Shown here in pieces: positions 61,886-64,000 of a DNA stretch of 64,000 nucleotides. The position numbers were made by a program, and so were the translations under genes. The notes beneath the pieces are model-generated. The model had not been told where the DNA came from, made no database searches, and saw only the letters and a program-made list of their open reading frames with translations. This DNA is from AC-32 sp963717475 (GTDB lineage Bacteria; Actinomycetota; Thermoleophilia; Gaiellales; Gaiellaceae). The stretch is taken from the NCBI GenBank assembly GCA_963717475.1, contig OY970337.1:2728001-2792000 (forward strand), in the 5' to 3' direction. The first letter of the stretch is position 1, and each line of letters starts with the position of its first letter.

Positions 61886-62475
61886 TCCGCGCCGTCCTCC
61901 GCCGGGTGCGCGGCGAGTCGGGCTACACGCTCGTCGAGATGCTGACCGTGATGGTGATCATGGGCGTCGTGCTCGGCGGCCTGACGACGGTATTCGTCTC
62001 GGCCTCCAAGTCCGAGAACGACATGAGCCGCCGCTTCCAGGCCCAGCTCTCGGCCCGGATGGGGCTCGACAAGCTGCGGCGCGAGGCGCGCTGCGCCACC
62101 GACGTCACGGGCGCGACGCCGTCGTCTGCGTCGGCCTACTCGGTCACGCTGAGCCTTCCGTCCTACTGCAAGACCGGCACGGGCTCGGTGACGTGGTGCA
62201 CGCGCAGCATCGCCACGAACCGCTACGGGCTCTACCGCGCCGCCGGAACGAGCTGCGCCGGAGGCGTGCTCTGGGCGGACTACCTCGTCCCGACGACAGC
62301 GGCACCTACCTGCGGGACGCCGACCGCGCTCTGCGTGTTCGGCTACACCGCCGGGTCCACGACGTCTCTCGCCAAGCTGCACGTCGACCTGCCGGTCAAC
62401 CTTCAGCCGTCGAACGCGGTCGACCTGTACGAGCTGGCCGACGACGTCGTCCTTCGCAACAGCTCTCGCTCGTAA
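61882..62475 (+). CDS. Type IV prepilin-like protein
   Basis: A 197-residue protein with the prepilin peptidase site ESG-YTLVE (Gly14, then Tyr15 to Glu19 as +5) and a hydrophobic helix MLTVMVIMGVVLGGLTTVFVSASKS. The short basic leader is 14 residues. The C-terminal part has several cysteines (C161/C169/C185 region of the gene order, CKTGTGSVTWC and TCGTPTALC) that could form disulfides. It is a type IV pilin or type II pseudopilin (PulG/PilW-like). It overlaps the PASTA gene by four bases. Confidence 0.87.
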   Translation: MIRAVLRRVRGESGYTLVEMLTVMVIMGVVLGGLTTVFVSASKSENDMSRRFQAQLSARMGLDKLRREARCATDVTGATPSSASAYSVTLSLPSYCKTGTGSVTWCTRSIATNRYGLYRAAGTSCAGGVLWADYLVPTTAAPTCGTPTALCVFGYTAGSTTSLAKLHVDLPVNLQPSNAVDLYELADDVVLRNSSRS

Positions 62476-62527
62476 GCCCCTGGATCGAGGGATGCTGGGG
62501 CCCGGCTCGGGCTCCGATGCCTCGAAC

Positions 62528-64000
62528 ATGCGGGTACAGGCTTGGCTACGCGTGCGCTTGCTCGACGAGCGCGGAATGGCTCTCGTGATGGCCGTCGGAA
62601 TCGCGGCGGTCTTGCTGATCGCGGGCGCGACCGCGATCGCTGCCTCGACCTCCGCGTCGAAGGAGTCCGTCCAGAGCCGGTCGCGCCAGAGCGCCTTCTC
62701 GATGGCCGAGTCGGGGATCAACAACTCGATGGCGGTCCTCAACCTCCCCACGAACAACGCGCTCGACCAGGACACGCTGCCGGCCTGCACGAGCAACCAG
62801 ACGAAGTACTCCGACCCGACAGCGCAGCGCACCTCGACCTCGACCTGGCGCCACAGCACCTTCCCGGACGGCAGCACGGTCGACTACTGCGGCACGCTTG
62901 TCCGCAGCCAGGCCTGGTGGTACCTGACCTCGGTCGGCCGCACGAGGAACCCGAACAGCGCGAGCGGGACCGTCAACCGGACGCTCGAAGCGACGGTCAC
63001 CGTGACGCCGACGATCACGCAGCCTCTCAACAACCCGGTCTGGAACTACCTCTACGCCGGTCACACGGGGAGCGCGTGCGACCAGAGCCTGCCGAACAAC
63101 ATCACCGGCTCGTCGCGCATGTACGTCGCCGGCAACCTCTGCCTCAGCCAGAACGTGAACCTCGCTGAGTCGACGGTCATCGTGGGCGGCAATGTCGACG
63201 TGGCCAACAACGCGTCCATCGGCGCCTCGACGAACCTGAGCACCCGCGTCGAGACGTTCATCGGCGGCAACTGCCGCTACACCACGAGCGGGAGCTGGAC
63301 CGCGTGCAGCGGCAACCAGGACGCCAACCACATCTACAGCAAGCTCACGGACGGCACGACGATCGGCGTCAACCACACGCCGCCGGTGGTCGCGCCGCCC
63401 GCTGCCGACTACGCGACGTGGTACGAGAACGCGATCCCGGGGCCCTCGCAGTCGTGCACGAGCTCGAGCGGAACGCCCCCGACGTTCGACGGGAATTACC
63501 CCTCGCGGGACGGCAGCGTCTCGACCGTCTTCGACCTGACGCCCTCGAGCTCGTACTTCTGCCGTGTCGGCCATGGAGCCAACACGACGCTGGCGAACGC
63601 GATGACCGCCTCGCAGACGACGCTGAACGTCGCCGCCGGGACGACCGGCTTCCCGAGCAGCCAGTTCAACATCAGGATCGATGACGAGTACATGACGGTG
63701 ACGGGCGGCTTCGGCACGACGACCTGGACCGTCGTTCGCGGTGCCAAGGCGTCGACAGCCGCGGCGCACGTGAACAGCCAGACCGTCGAGTGGGACACGG
63801 CTCCGAGCGGTGAGATCGGCTGGAATGCCACCACCAAGACGCTCACGCTGAGCGGGACGGTCTACATCGACGGCAGCGTGAAGATCGGCAACGGCTCGCT
63901 CAACACGTACAACGGGCAGGGCACGCTCTACCTCTCCGGGACGCTGCGGATCGGCGGCAAGCTCTGCGCCGCGGTCTCCGGCTCGGACTGCGACTTCGCG
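62528..64000 (+). CDS. PilX-like minor pilin / pilus assembly protein, 3'-truncated by window edge
   Basis: The frame is open from ATG 62528 to the end of the window (491 codons, no stop). The N-terminus RLLDERGMALVMAVGIAAVLLIAGATAIAASTSASKESVQSRSRQSAFSMAESGIN matches PilX-type minor pilins: a short leader, one TM helix, then SxxxxAxxxAESG. The rest is Ser/Thr/Asn/Gly-rich beta structure with cysteine pairs (NLCLSQNVNL, GGNCRYTTSGSWTAC, SLCAAV-type near the end). It is likely surface exposed as part of pilus tip or assembly. It is the fifth gene of the pilus cluster. Confidence 0.85.
   Translation, partial: MRVQAWLRVRLLDERGMALVMAVGIAAVLLIAGATAIAASTSASKESVQSRSRQSAFSMAESGINNSMAVLNLPTNNALDQDTLPACTSNQTKYSDPTAQRTSTSTWRHSTFPDGSTVDYCGTLVRSQAWWYLTSVGRTRNPNSASGTVNRTLEATVTVTPTITQPLNNPVWNYLYAGHTGSACDQSLPNNITGSSRMYVAGNLCLSQNVNLAESTVIVGGNVDVANNASIGASTNLSTRVETFIGGNCRYTTSGSWTACSGNQDANHIYSKLTDGTTIGVNHTPPVVAPPAADYATWYENAIPGPSQSCTSSSGTPPTFDGNYPSRDGSVSTVFDLTPSSSYFCRVGHGANTTLANAMTASQTTLNVAAGTTGFPSSQFNIRIDDEYMTVTGGFGTTTWTVVRGAKASTAAAHVNSQTVEWDTAPSGEIGWNATTKTLTLSGTVYIDGSVKIGNGSLNTYNGQGTLYLSGTLRIGGKLCAAVSGSDCDFA

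Noticed and set aside
1..64000. CRISPR array or restriction/defence system
   Set aside because: I saw no regularly spaced identical repeats and no cas, nuclease or methyltransferase gene apart from ogt.

Overview
The window is GC-rich DNA (roughly 70 % by eye) with dense bidirectional coding, frequent ATGA/GTGA start-stop overlaps, many GTG starts, ECF-sigma, ArsR and TetR regulators, and several class III cyclase/ATPase regulators. This fits a high-GC actinobacterium. I lean towards the soil class Thermoleophilia from the gene styles, but no rRNA or other marker here settles it.

Layout. 0-3.6 kb: MacB-type ABC exporter. 4.0-10.0 kb: catabolic operon of a ThDP oxidase/decarboxylase-like enzyme, an enolase-superfamily dehydratase and a YdiJ-like FAD/Fe-S 2-hydroxyacid dehydrogenase. 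10-12 kb: Met-rich secreted protein divergent from an ECF sigma/zinc anti-sigma operon. 12-25 kb: acetyltransferase, serine hydrolases, TetR-HIT-permease and ArsR-DUF1801-SRPBCC operons (both regulators have a perfect palindrome over their own start codon), a LuxR-type ATPase and a vanadium-haloperoxidase relative. 25-32.3 kb: acid phosphatase, then a minus-strand pepD-secreted protein-Dcu transporter-MFS operon, then a DUF4386 protein. 32.4-36.3 kb: DUF202, typA, NAD-binding protein. 36.4-51.8 kb: a mosaic bounded by repeated 3' fragments of tRNA-Thr(GGT) and ending at the intact tRNA gene. 51.8-58.4 kb: ogt, tRNA-Tyr, formamidase-like protein, cyclase/ATPase, two FAD enzymes. 58.4-64 kb: a type IV pilus cluster (pilT, transglycosylase/M23 protein, PASTA protein, prepilin, PilX-like minor pilin) that runs off the end.

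Two things stand out. First, an identical 44-nt piece of tRNA-Thr (anticodon loop to 3' end) lies at 39.5 and 48.5 kb, in direct orientation with the intact gene at 51.7 kb. Each copy sits between a terminator-like hairpin on one side and a shared ~140-bp arm with a tandem octamer on the other; the arm is followed by the 3' end of a minus-strand gene. A diverged relative may lie at 36.5 kb. This looks like successive integration or cassette accretion at a tRNA gene, but no recombinase is encoded in the window. Second, about ten genes are interrupted by single-base frame changes, concentrated at 14-25 kb, with the family sequence continuing in another frame. I read most of these as sequence or assembly errors rather than decay.
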